From Arthrobacter sp. CDRTa11 (GTDB lineage Bacteria; Actinomycetota; Actinomycetes; Actinomycetales; Micrococcaceae), in NCBI RefSeq assembly GCF_026427775.1, contig NZ_CP044532.1, forward strand, positions 434,001-498,000: DNA of 64,000 bases, given 5' to 3'. The translations under genes and the position numbers were made by a program. The notes under the pieces were generated by a model, which saw only the letters and a list, made by a program, of their open reading frames with translations, was not told where the DNA came from and did not search any database. How positions within the stretch are numbered: the first letter of the stretch is position 1; each line of letters begins with the position of its first letter. Below are positions 25,883 to 34,727 of the stretch, piece by piece.

Positions 25883-27673
25883 ATGCAAAGCAATACACCT
25901 GATCTTTCCCACGAATCCGGCGCGGAGAACTACGTCATCGGCGTTGATTACGGCACTCTGTCCGGCCGGGCCCTGGTGGTTCGCGTACGGGACGGCAAGG
26001 AGCTGGGTAGCGGCGTTTACGACTACCCCCACGCTGTGGTCACAGACGCGCTCCCCGAGGACGTGGCTGGCGACGGTGAGGAAAAAAGCGTCCGGCTTCC
26101 CGGCGAATGGGCACTTCAAGTACCCAACGATTACCGGGACGTGCTTCGGTACGCAGTTCCGGCCGCGATCGCAGACGCGGGAATTGACCCTGCCGGCGTC
26201 GTCGGAATCGCCACGGACTTCACCGCCTGCACCATGGTGCCCGTCAAGTCCGACGGCACCCCGCTGAACGAGCTGGAGGGTTTCGCCAACCGGCCGCACG
26301 CCTACGTCAAACTGTGGCGCCACCACGCGGCCCAGCCCCAGGCAGACCGGATCAACACGCTTGCAGCGGAGCGCGGGGAGGACTGGCTGCCACGCTACGG
26401 CGGGCTCATCTCCTCTGAATGGGAGTTTGCCAAGGGCCTTCAGCTGCTGGAGGAGGACCCCGAAGCCTACGCCGAGATGGACCACTGGGTGGAGGCCGCG
26501 GACTGGATCGTGTGGCAGTTGTGCGGCAAGTATGTCCGCAACGCCTGCACCGCCGGCTACAAGGGCATCTACCAGGACGGCCGGTACCCGTCGGAGGATT
26601 TCCTGGCGGCGCTCAACCCCCAATTCAAGGACTTTGTCAGCACCAAGCTGGAGCACACCATCGGCCGCCTGGGCGACGCCGCAGGTTACCTGACGGCGGA
26701 AGCGGCGGCCTGGACCGGGCTGCCGGAAGGCATTGCAGTTGCCGTAGGCAACGTGGACGCGCATGTCACCGCGCCTGCCGCCCGCGCCGTTGACTCCGGC
26801 CAGCTGGTTGCCATCATGGGAACCTCCACCTGCCACGTCATGAACGGCACCGAACTGCATGAAGTTCCTGGCATGTGCGGGGTTGTTGACGGAGGTATCG
26901 TGGACGGGCTCTGGGGCTACGAAGCCGGTCAGTCCGGCGTCGGGGACATTTTTGGCTGGTTCACCAAGTACGGTGTGCCGCCGGAATACCACCAGGCAGC
27001 GGAAGCAGCAGGGCTGGGCATCCACGAATACCTCACCGAGCTGGCCTCCCGCCAGGCAATTGGCGAACATGGCCTGATCGCACTGGACTGGCACTCGGGC
27101 AACCGCTCTGTCCTGGTGGACCACGAACTGTCGGGCATCGTTGTGGGCCAGACCCTGGCCACCCGCCCGGAGGATACCTACCGCGCGCTCTTGGAAGCCA
27201 CGGCCTTTGGCACCCGCACCATCGTGGACGCGTTCCGCACTTCCGGTGTCCCGGTGAAGGAATTCATCGTGGCCGGCGGCCTGCTGAAGAACAAACTCCT
27301 GATGCAGATCTATGCGGACATCACCGGCCTCCAGCTCTCCACCATCGGCTCCACCCAGGGCCCCGCCCTCGGTTCCGCCATCCACGCCGCGGTGGCTGCC
27401 GGCAAGTACGCCGATATCCGGGAAGCCGCCGCAGCGATGGGTTCTGAACCCGGCGCCGTCTACACTCCCATCGCGGAAAACGTTGCCGCCTATGAGCAGC
27501 TCTTCACCGAATACCGCACACTGCACGACTACTTCGGGCGCGGCACGAACGACGTCATGCACCGGCTCAAGGCCATCCAGCGCAAGGCCAAGCCACAGGT
27601 CGGCGCGTCCACATCGGATACGGTGGCAGCAGAGTCCGACGCCGCCGAACGAGTTGCAGGGGTGTCCGCATGA
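25883..27673 (+). CDS. araB: Ribulokinase
   Basis: A 596-residue FGGY-family kinase that phosphorylates L-ribulose. Sequence signs: VIGVDYGTLSGRALVV at the N-terminus, GIATDFTACTMVPV, the central GMCGVVDGGIVDGLWGYEAGQSGVGD, and FIVAGGLLKNKLLMQ in the C-terminal ATP-binding half. The start is ATG 25883 with GGAGG at about 25872-25876. First of araBDA; its TGA overlaps the araD ATG. Confidence 0.96.
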   Translation: MQSNTPDLSHESGAENYVIGVDYGTLSGRALVVRVRDGKELGSGVYDYPHAVVTDALPEDVAGDGEEKSVRLPGEWALQVPNDYRDVLRYAVPAAIADAGIDPAGVVGIATDFTACTMVPVKSDGTPLNELEGFANRPHAYVKLWRHHAAQPQADRINTLAAERGEDWLPRYGGLISSEWEFAKGLQLLEEDPEAYAEMDHWVEAADWIVWQLCGKYVRNACTAGYKGIYQDGRYPSEDFLAALNPQFKDFVSTKLEHTIGRLGDAAGYLTAEAAAWTGLPEGIAVAVGNVDAHVTAPAARAVDSGQLVAIMGTSTCHVMNGTELHEVPGMCGVVDGGIVDGLWGYEAGQSGVGDIFGWFTKYGVPPEYHQAAEAAGLGIHEYLTELASRQAIGEHGLIALDWHSGNRSVLVDHELSGIVVGQTLATRPEDTYRALLEATAFGTRTIVDAFRTSGVPVKEFIVAGGLLKNKLLMQIYADITGLQLSTIGSTQGPALGSAIHAAVAAGKYADIREAAAAMGSEPGAVYTPIAENVAAYEQLFTEYRTLHDYFGRGTNDVMHRLKAIQRKAKPQVGASTSDTVAAESDAAERVAGVSA

Positions 27674-28374
27674 GCACCGCATCCGGATCAACGATGGAAA
27701 CCATCGCCCGCGTCCGCGGAGAAGTCTGCGCACTGCACGCGGAACTGACCAGGTATGAACTGGTGGTGTGGACGGCAGGCAACGTCTCCGCCCGTGTGCC
27801 CGGCCAGGACCTGATGGTGATCAAGCCGTCCGGCGTTTCCTATGACGACCTGACCCCAGAACAGATGGTGGTCACGGACCTTTACGGGGTTCCCGTGGAT
27901 GGGGACGCAACAGGTGAGTGGGGCAATCCGCCGCTGGCGCCGTCGTCGGACACCGCGGCACATGCATACGTGTACCGGCATATGCCGGAAGTGGGCGGCG
28001 TGGTGCACACCCACTCCACCTACGCCACGGCCTGGGCGGCGCGGGGGGAATCCATCCCGTGCGTCCTGACCATGATGAGCGACGAGTTCGGTGGGTCCAT
28101 CCCCGTGGGTCCTTTTGCGCTGATCGGTGACGACTCCATTGGCCAGGGCATTGTGGAAACCCTGAAGGATTCCCACTCACCAGCGGTCCTGATGCAGAAT
28201 CACGGCCCCTTCACCATCGGCAAGGACGCCAGGTCCGCCGTCAAGGCCGCGGTGATGTGCGAGGAAGTGGCGCGCACCGTGCATATTTCCCGCCAGCTGG
28301 GCGAGCCGATCCCCATTGATCAGGGCCATATCGACTCCCTCTACGCGCGCTACCAGAACGTCTACGGCCAGTAA
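27670..28374 (+). CDS. araD: L-ribulose-5-phosphate 4-epimerase
   Basis: A 234-residue class II aldolase-fold, zinc-dependent epimerase converting L-ribulose-5-phosphate to D-xylulose-5-phosphate. It shows TAGNVSARVPG, KPSGVSYDDLTPEQMVV, the metal ligands in VVHTHSTYATAW, and QNHGPFTIGK. The ATG overlaps the araB stop (ATGA). Middle gene of araBDA. Confidence 0.96.
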   Translation: MSTASGSTMETIARVRGEVCALHAELTRYELVVWTAGNVSARVPGQDLMVIKPSGVSYDDLTPEQMVVTDLYGVPVDGDATGEWGNPPLAPSSDTAAHAYVYRHMPEVGGVVHTHSTYATAWAARGESIPCVLTMMSDEFGGSIPVGPFALIGDDSIGQGIVETLKDSHSPAVLMQNHGPFTIGKDARSAVKAAVMCEEVARTVHISRQLGEPIPIDQGHIDSLYARYQNVYGQ

Positions 28375-28416
28375 CAGCCGCCGTCCGCCATCACGTACCC
28401 ACTTCAGGAGAATCCC

Positions 28417-29937
28417 ATGAACACCGCAGCAAACACCTCCCTCGACGGTTTTGAGGTCTGGTTCCTCACCGGAAGCCAGCACCTCTACGGCGAAGACGTC
28501 CTGAAGCAGGTGGCGGCGCAGTCCCAGGAGATCGCCAACCAGCTCAACGCCTCCTCCAGCGTTCCGGTCAAGATCGTCTGGAAGCCGGTCCTGACCGACT
28601 CGGACGCCATCCGCCGGACCGCCCTGGAAGCCAATTCCAACGATTCCGTCATCGGAGTCACCGCCTGGATGCACACCTTCTCGCCGGCCAAGATGTGGAT
28701 CCAGGGCCTGGACCTGCTGCGTAAGCCGCTCCTGCACCTGCACACGCAGGCCAACGTGGAACTGCCCTGGGCGGACATCGACTTCGACTTCATGAACCTG
28801 AACCAGGCCGCCCACGGTGACCGCGAGTTCGGCTACATCCAGTCACGCCTCGGCATTGCCCGCAAGACCGTTGTTGGCCACGTCTCCAACCCGGAGGTGG
28901 CACGCCAGGTAGGTGTCTGGCAGCGCGCGGCCGCCGGCTGGACCGCTGTCCGCACTCTGAAACTGACCCGCTTTGGCGACAACATGCGCAACGTTGCCGT
29001 CACCGAAGGCGACAAGACCGAAGCGGAACTCCGGTTCGGTGTGTCCGTCAACACCTGGTCCGTCAACGAACTCGCCGACGCCGTCCACGGCGCCGCTGAT
29101 GCCGACGTCGATGACCTGGTAGCTGAGTACGAGGAACTTTACGACGTGGTTCCTGAGCTCCGCGCCGGCGCTTCCCGCCACGATTCCCTCCGCTACGGTG
29201 CGCGGATCGAGCTCGGTCTGCGCAGCTTCCTGGAAGCCAACGGGTCCGCTGCCTTCACCACCTCCTTTGAGGACCTGGGCGCACTCCGGCAGCTCCCCGG
29301 ACTGGCGGTCCAGCGGCTCATGGCATCCGGCTATGGCTTCGGCGCCGAAGGTGACTGGAAGACTGCCATCCTGGTCCGCGCCGCCAAGGTGATGGGTTCC
29401 GGCCTGCCCGGCGGTGCGTCCCTGATGGAGGACTACACATACCACCTGGAGCCCGGCGCCGAGAAGATCCTGGGTGCTCACATGCTGGAGGTCTGCCCGT
29501 CCCTCACGGCCGGAAAGCCCCGCCTGGAAATCCACCCGCTGGGCATTGGCGGCAAGGAGGATCCCGTCCGCCTGGTATTCGACGCCGACGCCTCCCCTGG
29601 CGTGGTGGTGGCCCTGTCGGACATGCGTGACCGCTTCCGGCTGGTGGCTAACGCCGTGGACGTCGTGCCCCTGGACCAGCCGCTCCCGAACCTGCCCGTG
29701 GCCCGCGCCCTGTGGGAGCCGAAGCCTGACTTTGCCACCTCCGCAGCTGCCTGGCTCACGGCCGGTGCAGCACACCACACCGTCCTGTCCACCCAGGTGG
29801 GGATGGATGTCTTTGAGGACTTTGCCGAGATCACCCGGACCGAGCTGCTCACCATCGACGAGGACACCACCATCCGCCAGTTCAAGAAGGACCTGAACTG
29901 GAACGCGGCCTACTACAAGCTTGCAGGCGGGCTCTAA
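28417..29937 (+). CDS. araA: L-arabinose isomerase
   Basis: A 506-residue Mn-dependent isomerase converting L-arabinose to L-ribulose in the cytoplasm. Full family length. The N-terminus [20 protein letters not shown] and the active-site region ([27 protein letters not shown]) are conserved. ATG 28417 has AGGAG at 28406-28410. Last gene of araBDA, followed by a strong hairpin. Confidence 0.97.
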   Translation: MNTAANTSLDGFEVWFLTGSQHLYGEDVLKQVAAQSQEIANQLNASSSVPVKIVWKPVLTDSDAIRRTALEANSNDSVIGVTAWMHTFSPAKMWIQGLDLLRKPLLHLHTQANVELPWADIDFDFMNLNQAAHGDREFGYIQSRLGIARKTVVGHVSNPEVARQVGVWQRAAAGWTAVRTLKLTRFGDNMRNVAVTEGDKTEAELRFGVSVNTWSVNELADAVHGAADADVDDLVAEYEELYDVVPELRAGASRHDSLRYGARIELGLRSFLEANGSAAFTTSFEDLGALRQLPGLAVQRLMASGYGFGAEGDWKTAILVRAAKVMGSGLPGGASLMEDYTYHLEPGAEKILGAHMLEVCPSLTAGKPRLEIHPLGIGGKEDPVRLVFDADASPGVVVALSDMRDRFRLVANAVDVVPLDQPLPNLPVARALWEPKPDFATSAAAWLTAGAAHHTVLSTQVGMDVFEDFAEITRTELLTIDEDTTIRQFKKDLNWNAAYYKLAGGL

Positions 29938-29959
29938 GCCCGGGCCCTGACCGCCGAAT

Positions 29960-30004
29960 CCGGGCGGCGCCGCAGTGAGCACGAGTGCCTGCGACGCCGC
30001 CCGG
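29960..30004 (+). terminator. Hairpin terminator of araBDA
   Basis: CCGGGCGGCGCCGCAG (29960-29975) pairs with CTGCGACGCCGCCCGG (29989-30004) with one mismatch; the loop itself can form GCAC/GTGC. The T-run is weak (CCCCATTTAAGG). Confidence 0.7.
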
Positions 30005-30067
30005 CCCCATTTAAGGCACTAACGTCCTAAGGCACCAGATTGCTCGGCCGGCGGCGACAGCCGTACC

Positions 30068-30877
30068 TTAGTGGTCGAAGTGCGTGCGCGGGGTGCCGCC
30101 CGGAAGCCTGTCCAGGATGCCCTCGGCAATCTTGCGGAGCTTGATGTTCCGGTGGCTGGATGCCCTGGAGATGATGCCTATCGCGTCGTGGTACGAGCAC
30201 CTGTTCTGGGCCATGATGACTCCGCAGGCGATGTCGATGGACGTCCTGCTTTCCAGTGCTGACCGTAGATCGGAGGCCGCGGCCCGTGCAGCTTTCAGCT
30301 CCAAAACGAGTTTCAGGCTGCGCGAAGCGAGGTCCGCAAAGGCGAGGGCATCAGCCATGACCTGCACGGGAAACACGTCAGGACTCCGGGCAAAGAATCC
30401 GATGGCAGACTGTGACCCCTCACCGAGTTTCAGCGGGACGCCCAGGACACTGCTGAAGCCGGCAGCCTGAAATCCTGACCCGTACCGCGGCCAATTGAAC
30501 CCGGCGTTGCCGCAGTTCACAGCGATGGGAGAGTTCGCCCGGATCGCTTGCGTCAGGGGGCCTTCAGCCAGTTTTTGATCCAGCCGCGCCAACGACTCGG
30601 TTTCATGGTCCGTCCCGATCGCCTCGGTGGCGCGCTTGATGCGCTGCAGGATCAGACCGCACTGGATGGGAGCGCCGGTGGTCCTGCCCATGGCCGCCGC
30701 TGCCTGGTTCACCAATATTTGCAGTGAGTCAGTGACGCAGTCCGCGCCGGTCACCAGGTCAAGGACAATGCCGGTGGGCCGCAGCGCCGCGTACACGGTG
30801 CGCGCCCCATCCGCAGCACGAACGGACACTTCGGGCCCGCCCAATGCTGCCTCTGCAGAAGAGAAGGGGACATTCAT
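30068..30877 (-). CDS. GAF and ANTAR domain RNA-binding regulator
   Basis: A 269-residue protein. The central GAF sensor domain spans about 60-200 (SLQILVNQAAAAMGRTTGAP; SSVLGVPLKLGEGSQSAIGFF). The C-terminal ANTAR domain spans about 205-265 (LRSALESRTSIDIACGVIMAQNRCSYHDAIGIISRASSHRN), a three-helix RNA-binding antitermination module. The start is ATG 30877, with TGAGG upstream. It lies between araA and the GH51 gene on the opposite strand. ANTAR proteins bind paired hexaloop hairpins in leader RNAs; which transcript it targets is unknown. A second GAF-ANTAR gene is at 47851. Confidence 0.88.
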   Translation of the reverse strand: MNVPFSSAEAALGGPEVSVRAADGARTVYAALRPTGIVLDLVTGADCVTDSLQILVNQAAAAMGRTTGAPIQCGLILQRIKRATEAIGTDHETESLARLDQKLAEGPLTQAIRANSPIAVNCGNAGFNWPRYGSGFQAAGFSSVLGVPLKLGEGSQSAIGFFARSPDVFPVQVMADALAFADLASRSLKLVLELKAARAAASDLRSALESRTSIDIACGVIMAQNRCSYHDAIGIISRASSHRNIKLRKIAEGILDRLPGGTPRTHFDH

Positions 30878-30966
30878 GGCGGCCTCAGGCATGCGGGACC
30901 GGACGGGTGGCCGGCATTCGGTTCTTGAAGTGAGCCTGGCGGCTGGAAGTAAGGCTGGAAGTAAGA

Positions 30967-31024
30967 GGGCCGGCGACGGCTGGGGGAGAGGCCTCGGTCT
31001 CAAAGACCTCCTCGTCGCCGGCCC
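30967..31024. repeat. Long inverted repeat upstream of the GAF-ANTAR gene
   Basis: GGGCCGGCGACG (30967-30978) pairs perfectly with CGTCGCCGGCCC (31013-31024). Inside, GGTCT/AGACC form a second stem around CAA. It lies about 90-150 bases upstream of the GAF-ANTAR start and could be in its leader RNA. Confidence 0.55.
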
Positions 31025-31279
31025 CGCTTGTTACCCGTTTCCGTGGAACCGGGAAGTCGCAGATTGTGAGTCCTGAACGCATAGTCCGTCTCACACCCCC
31101 CAAGTGAGCCATTCAGTCTTTCCCTGAGATGAACCTAGTTCCGAAGACGCCTCTGGAGTATGCGTAATCGGTACTCGTTTTTCAGATTAGGTACTACTTG
31201 GGCGGCAATGAGGGTACCCGGTTTTGACGGCTGCGTCCGCCAGAGCAGTAATCGCCTAAAAACTGATTCCCAACACTCC
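31025..31279. other. Intergenic region between GAF-ANTAR and GH51 genes
   Basis: About 250 bases with lower GC than the surroundings and no open frame of coding character. It ends in the promoter/operator of the GH51 gene. No further feature was found. Confidence 0.4.
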
Positions 31280-31308
31280 TTGACGCACGCGGCGCGAGCG
31301 CTAACAAT
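31280..31308 (+). promoter_or_regulatory. Promoter and arabinose-type operator of the GH51 gene
   Basis: -35 TTGACG (31280-31285), 17-bp spacer, -10 AACAAT (31303-31308). The operator CGCGAGCGCTAACA (31293-31306) matches the ara operator (reverse orientation TGTGAACGCTAACA) at 11 of 14 bases and occupies exactly the same position relative to -35 and -10. Confidence 0.78.
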
Positions 31309-31350
31309 TGATTTCTATAACGTTGTAAAAATAGAAACGAGGATGTTTTC

Positions 31351-32877
31351 GTGGCCCTTTCAGAGTCAGCTGCAGCAAAAATCACCATCGATCCGGCATT
31401 CACGGTGGGACCGGTCCGGCGTCGCACGTTCGGCGCCTTCGTGGAACACCTGGGCCGTTGTGTGTACACGGGAATCTTCGAGCCCGAGCATCCGCAGGCT
31501 GATACGGACGGCTTCCGTACTGACGTGCTGGAACTGACCCGGGAACTGGGCGTCTCAACGGTCCGGTACCCCGGCGGAAACTTTGTCTCCGGCTACCGCT
31601 GGGAAGACGGTGTTGGGCCGGTGAAGCAGCGACCGGTGCGGCTGGACCTGGCCTGGCATTCCTCGGATCCCAACCTGGTGGGCGTCGACGAGTTCGCCAC
31701 ATGGTGCGCCAAAGCCGGCGTCGAACCCATGATGGCAGTCAACCTGGGAACGCGCGGAACGCAGGAGGCACTGGACCTCCTGGAATACTGCAATATCGAC
31801 GGCGGCACGGCCTTCTCCGATCAGCGGAAGGCCAACGGCGCGCAGGACGGTTACGGCATCAAGATGTGGTGCCTGGGGAACGAGATGGACGGACCGTGGC
31901 AGATCGGCCATAAAAACGCCCTCGAGTACGGCCGGCTCGCCGCCGACACCGCCCGTGGCATGCGCATGATCGATCCGGACCTCGAACTGGTGGCCTGCGG
32001 CAGCTCCTCGCCCGGCATGGACACCTTTGGTGAGTGGGAGCGTGTGGTCCTGACGGAGACCTACGAACTGGTGGATCTCATTTCCGCCCACCAGTACTTC
32101 GAGGACTCCGGTGACCTTCAGGAACACCTGGCGGCGGGATACAAGATGGAGTCATTCATCGGGGACATCGTGAGCCACATCGACCACGTGAAGTCGGTCA
32201 AGAAGTCCACCAAACAGGTCAACATCTCCTTTGACGAATGGAACGTCTGGCACGCGAGCCGCGCGGAGTCCAAGACGCCCAGCGGCAAGGACTGGCCGGT
32301 GGCCCCCGTGCTGCTGGAGGACCGCTACACAGTGGCGGACGCCGTCGTCGTCGGTGACCTCCTGATCACCCTGCTGCGCAACACCGACAGGGTTCACTCC
32401 GCCAGCCTGGCGCAGCTGGTCAACGTCATCGCCCCCATCATGACCGAACCCGGTGGGCGGGCCTGGAAGCAGACCACGTTCCACCCCTTCGCCCTGACCT
32501 CCCGGCATGCCGCCGGCACGGTGCTGCAGCTTGCCGTCGAGTCCCCGCTGGTCAGCGGCGGGAAGACCGCTGAATTCGCCGCGCTGTCGGCTGTGGCAAC
32601 TTTCGACGCCGAGGCGGGCGAGGCCGTGGTGTTCGCCGCGAACCGCTCGGCCACCGACGCGCTGACGCTGGACGCGGCAGTGGCCGGACTCGGCAACGTC
32701 AGGATCATTGAGGCCCTTACGTACACGAACAAGGATCCATACTGGCAGGCCACCGCCGACGACTCCACGTCCGTCCTGCCAGCCGAAAACGTCACGGCAA
32801 AGGCCGACGGCGGCCGGCTCACCGCCGAGCTCCCGGCGGTGTCCTGGTCCATGATCCGGCTGGCTGTGGAGTCCTAG
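31351..32877 (+). CDS. abfA: Alpha-N-arabinofuranosidase, GH51
   Basis: A 508-residue retaining GH51 enzyme releasing L-arabinose from arabinan or arabinoxylan oligomers. Acid/base Glu178 is in GNEMDGPW and nucleophile Glu296 in FDEWNVW. A (beta/alpha)8 barrel is followed by a C-terminal beta-sandwich from about 390. There is no signal peptide, so it is cytoplasmic and acts on imported oligomers. GTG 31351 follows GAGG at 31339-31342. It shares the operator of araBDA and the importer. Confidence 0.96.
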   Translation: MALSESAAAKITIDPAFTVGPVRRRTFGAFVEHLGRCVYTGIFEPEHPQADTDGFRTDVLELTRELGVSTVRYPGGNFVSGYRWEDGVGPVKQRPVRLDLAWHSSDPNLVGVDEFATWCAKAGVEPMMAVNLGTRGTQEALDLLEYCNIDGGTAFSDQRKANGAQDGYGIKMWCLGNEMDGPWQIGHKNALEYGRLAADTARGMRMIDPDLELVACGSSSPGMDTFGEWERVVLTETYELVDLISAHQYFEDSGDLQEHLAAGYKMESFIGDIVSHIDHVKSVKKSTKQVNISFDEWNVWHASRAESKTPSGKDWPVAPVLLEDRYTVADAVVVGDLLITLLRNTDRVHSASLAQLVNVIAPIMTEPGGRAWKQTTFHPFALTSRHAAGTVLQLAVESPLVSGGKTAEFAALSAVATFDAEAGEAVVFAANRSATDALTLDAAVAGLGNVRIIEALTYTNKDPYWQATADDSTSVLPAENVTAKADGGRLTAELPAVSWSMIRLAVES

Positions 32878-32909
32878 CCGCACCACCCCACCCACCCTCC
32901 CCGCGGCAG

Positions 32910-32970
32910 AGTTTTTGTCCAGATACGGCGACCTCAACTGACCGTTGGGCGCCATATCTGGACAAAAACT
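32910..32970. repeat. 61-bp palindromic element after abfA
   Basis: Two 21-base arms, 32910-32930 and 32950-32970, are complementary with one mismatch (starting AGTTTTTGTCCAGATA). The 19-base centre forms CAAC/GTTG. The T-run on one end and A-run on the other make it a bidirectional terminator by shape, but the compact precise palindrome also fits a dispersed REP-like element. Confidence 0.7.
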
Positions 32971-33025
32971 CCCGGGGTGGAGGGCAGCCTATGACGACGG
33001 CTGCGGCAGATGGAAGGATGGGGGC

Positions 33026-33601
33026 ATGGAACTGCATATCACCGGGGATCCCGCTGCTGACAAACTCTTGGGCGATGACGCATTTGCGCTGCTGACCGGC
33101 ATGTTGCTGGACCAGCAGGTCACCATGGAGTCCGCCTTTGCCGGACCGGAGAAGATCCGCGCCCGCATCGGGTCCATCAGCCCGTCCGCCGTTGCCTCCC
33201 AGGACCCCCAGGCTTTCATCGAGGTGTTCAAGGAGCGGCCGGCAGTACACCGCTTTCCCGGCTCCATGGCAGGGCGGGTCCAGGCCCTGGCAGAAACTGT
33301 TGAGCGTGACTGGAGTGGCGACGCAACCAGCATCTGGACCCAGGGAGACCCTGACGGCGCCGAGGTACTGCGGCGTTTGAAGGAGCTGCCCGGGTTCGGG
33401 GAGCAGAAGGCGAAAATCTTCCTGGCACTGCTGGGCAAGCAGTGCGGACTCCAGGCCCCCGGGTGGCGGGAGGCCGCCGGCCACTACGGGCAGGAGGATT
33501 CGTTCCTGTCGGTCGCCGACATCGTTGACTCTGAATCACTCGCCAAAGTGCGGGCAAGCAAGCAGGCCGCGAAAGCTGCAGCCAAGGCGGCCAAGAGCTG
33601 A
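33026..33601 (+). CDS. HhH-GPD-type base excision DNA repair family protein
   Basis: A 191-residue protein. N-terminal DDAFALLTGMLLDQQVTME matches the start of the HhH-GPD fold; the helix-hairpin-helix LPGFGEQKAKIFLALLG lies at about 121-137. After that, the usual GPD motif with catalytic Asp is not obvious (LQAPGWREAAGHYG), and no Fe-S cysteines are present. The tail is Lys/Ala-rich (RASKQAAKAAAKAAKS). Start ATG 33026 follows GGAAGGA. Probably a DNA glycosylase or structure-binding relative; activity uncertain. Confidence 0.85.
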   Translation: MELHITGDPAADKLLGDDAFALLTGMLLDQQVTMESAFAGPEKIRARIGSISPSAVASQDPQAFIEVFKERPAVHRFPGSMAGRVQALAETVERDWSGDATSIWTQGDPDGAEVLRRLKELPGFGEQKAKIFLALLGKQCGLQAPGWREAAGHYGQEDSFLSVADIVDSESLAKVRASKQAAKAAAKAAKS

Positions 33602-33642
33602 GGCCGATTTCATGACGCCGGTTATTCCCCACGGGTAAATTT

Positions 33643-33656
33643 CTGCAACGATGTAG
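33643..33656. promoter_or_regulatory. Candidate operator upstream of the LacI gene at 33688
   Basis: CTGCAACGATGTAG is a near-palindrome of 14 bp with central CG, 32 bases before the start codon. The core CAACGATGT is shared with the fructose operators at 52809 and 52891. Likely autoregulation. Confidence 0.45.
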
Positions 33657-33687
33657 GGAAACGAACCACAAGGAGAATCGCGGACCA

Positions 33688-34692
33688 ATGGCAGTGACCA
33701 TGAACGACGTCGCACGGGCCGCCGGTGTCTCGCTGAAGACAGTATCGAATGTACTGAACGACTACGAGTTCATCCGCCCGGCCACCAAGCAGAAGGTCCA
33801 CGACGCGATCGCTGCGCTGGGCTACGAGGCGAACCTGACGGCGCGCAGCCTGCGCTCGGGAAAGACGCGCATGCTGGGGCTGGTCCTGTCCGATCTCTCC
33901 TCCCCGTACTACGCGGAATTGGCATCCAAGCTCATGACAGTGGCCTCCAGCCGTGGCTACCGCGTGCTGGTGGAACAGTCAGGGGGGACGCCCGACAACG
34001 AACTCAGTGCGCTGCGGGGACCGTTCCGGCAGTTAACGGACGGACTGCTTTTCACCCCTTTGGGGATGGACGCCGACGCCGTCGCCTCCCGCCGCGGCAG
34101 CAAGCCGGTGGTGCTGCTCGGGGAACATATCCTCGACTCTCGCTTTGACCTGGTCACCATGAAAAACGAAGAGGCGGCGAAGGCGGCCACGGCCCACCTC
34201 CTGGCGGGAGGCCGCCGTCGGATAGCCGTGGTGGGTGCTTCTCCGGAGGAGACGGCAGGCTCGCCCGGCCTGCGTCTGAACGGCTACCGGAAGGCCTTGG
34301 AGGAAGCGGGCGTCGCTTTTGATCCCGCGCTCGTGGCATCCGGGGAATGGCGCCGGGATGCCGGTGCCGCCGCCGTCTCGGGCCTGCTGGACAGCGGGGT
34401 GCACTTCGACGCCGTGTTTGGCCTGAACGATGCCTTGGCCCTGGGCGCCATGCACGAACTGCTGATCCGCGGCGTCAAGGTCCCGCAGGACGTCGCCGTG
34501 GTGGGCTTTGACGATATTGACGAGGCGCGGTTCGCATCGCCGTCGCTCACTACCGTTTCGCCCGGGATGGACGAGATCGCCGAACGGTCCATCGGGTTGC
34601 TTATCGACAGGATCGACGGGACGGAGTCTGCAGAGGACAGCGTTCACATCGAGGCCGGCTTCGTCCTGAAAATCCGGGAATCGGCACCCTAG
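33688..34692 (+). CDS. LacI-family transcriptional regulator
   Basis: A 334-residue repressor. HTH TMNDVARAAGVSLKTVSNVLND, hinge YEANLTARSLRSGKTRMLGLVL, then a sugar-sensor domain. ATG 33688 follows AAGGAGAA about 12 bases upstream; ATG 33700 is an alternative. The LKTVSN recognition helix differs from the HQTVSR protein at 19688, and its own upstream site (CTGCAACGATGTAG) differs from the ara operator, so it is less likely to control arabinose genes. Its target is unknown; genes downstream are an SRPBCC protein and a hydrolase. Confidence 0.9.
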   Translation: MAVTMNDVARAAGVSLKTVSNVLNDYEFIRPATKQKVHDAIAALGYEANLTARSLRSGKTRMLGLVLSDLSSPYYAELASKLMTVASSRGYRVLVEQSGGTPDNELSALRGPFRQLTDGLLFTPLGMDADAVASRRGSKPVVLLGEHILDSRFDLVTMKNEEAAKAATAHLLAGGRRRIAVVGASPEETAGSPGLRLNGYRKALEEAGVAFDPALVASGEWRRDAGAAAVSGLLDSGVHFDAVFGLNDALALGAMHELLIRGVKVPQDVAVVGFDDIDEARFASPSLTTVSPGMDEIAERSIGLLIDRIDGTESAEDSVHIEAGFVLKIRESAP

Positions 34693-34727
34693 TTTTTCTG
34701 GAAGCGGTCTGTTCGAAAGGGAAACCA

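Noticed and set aside
25802..27733. 643-codon minus-strand open frame opposite araB
   Set aside because: Antisense shadow of araB; no recognisable domain, and araB is complete with promoter and ribosome site.
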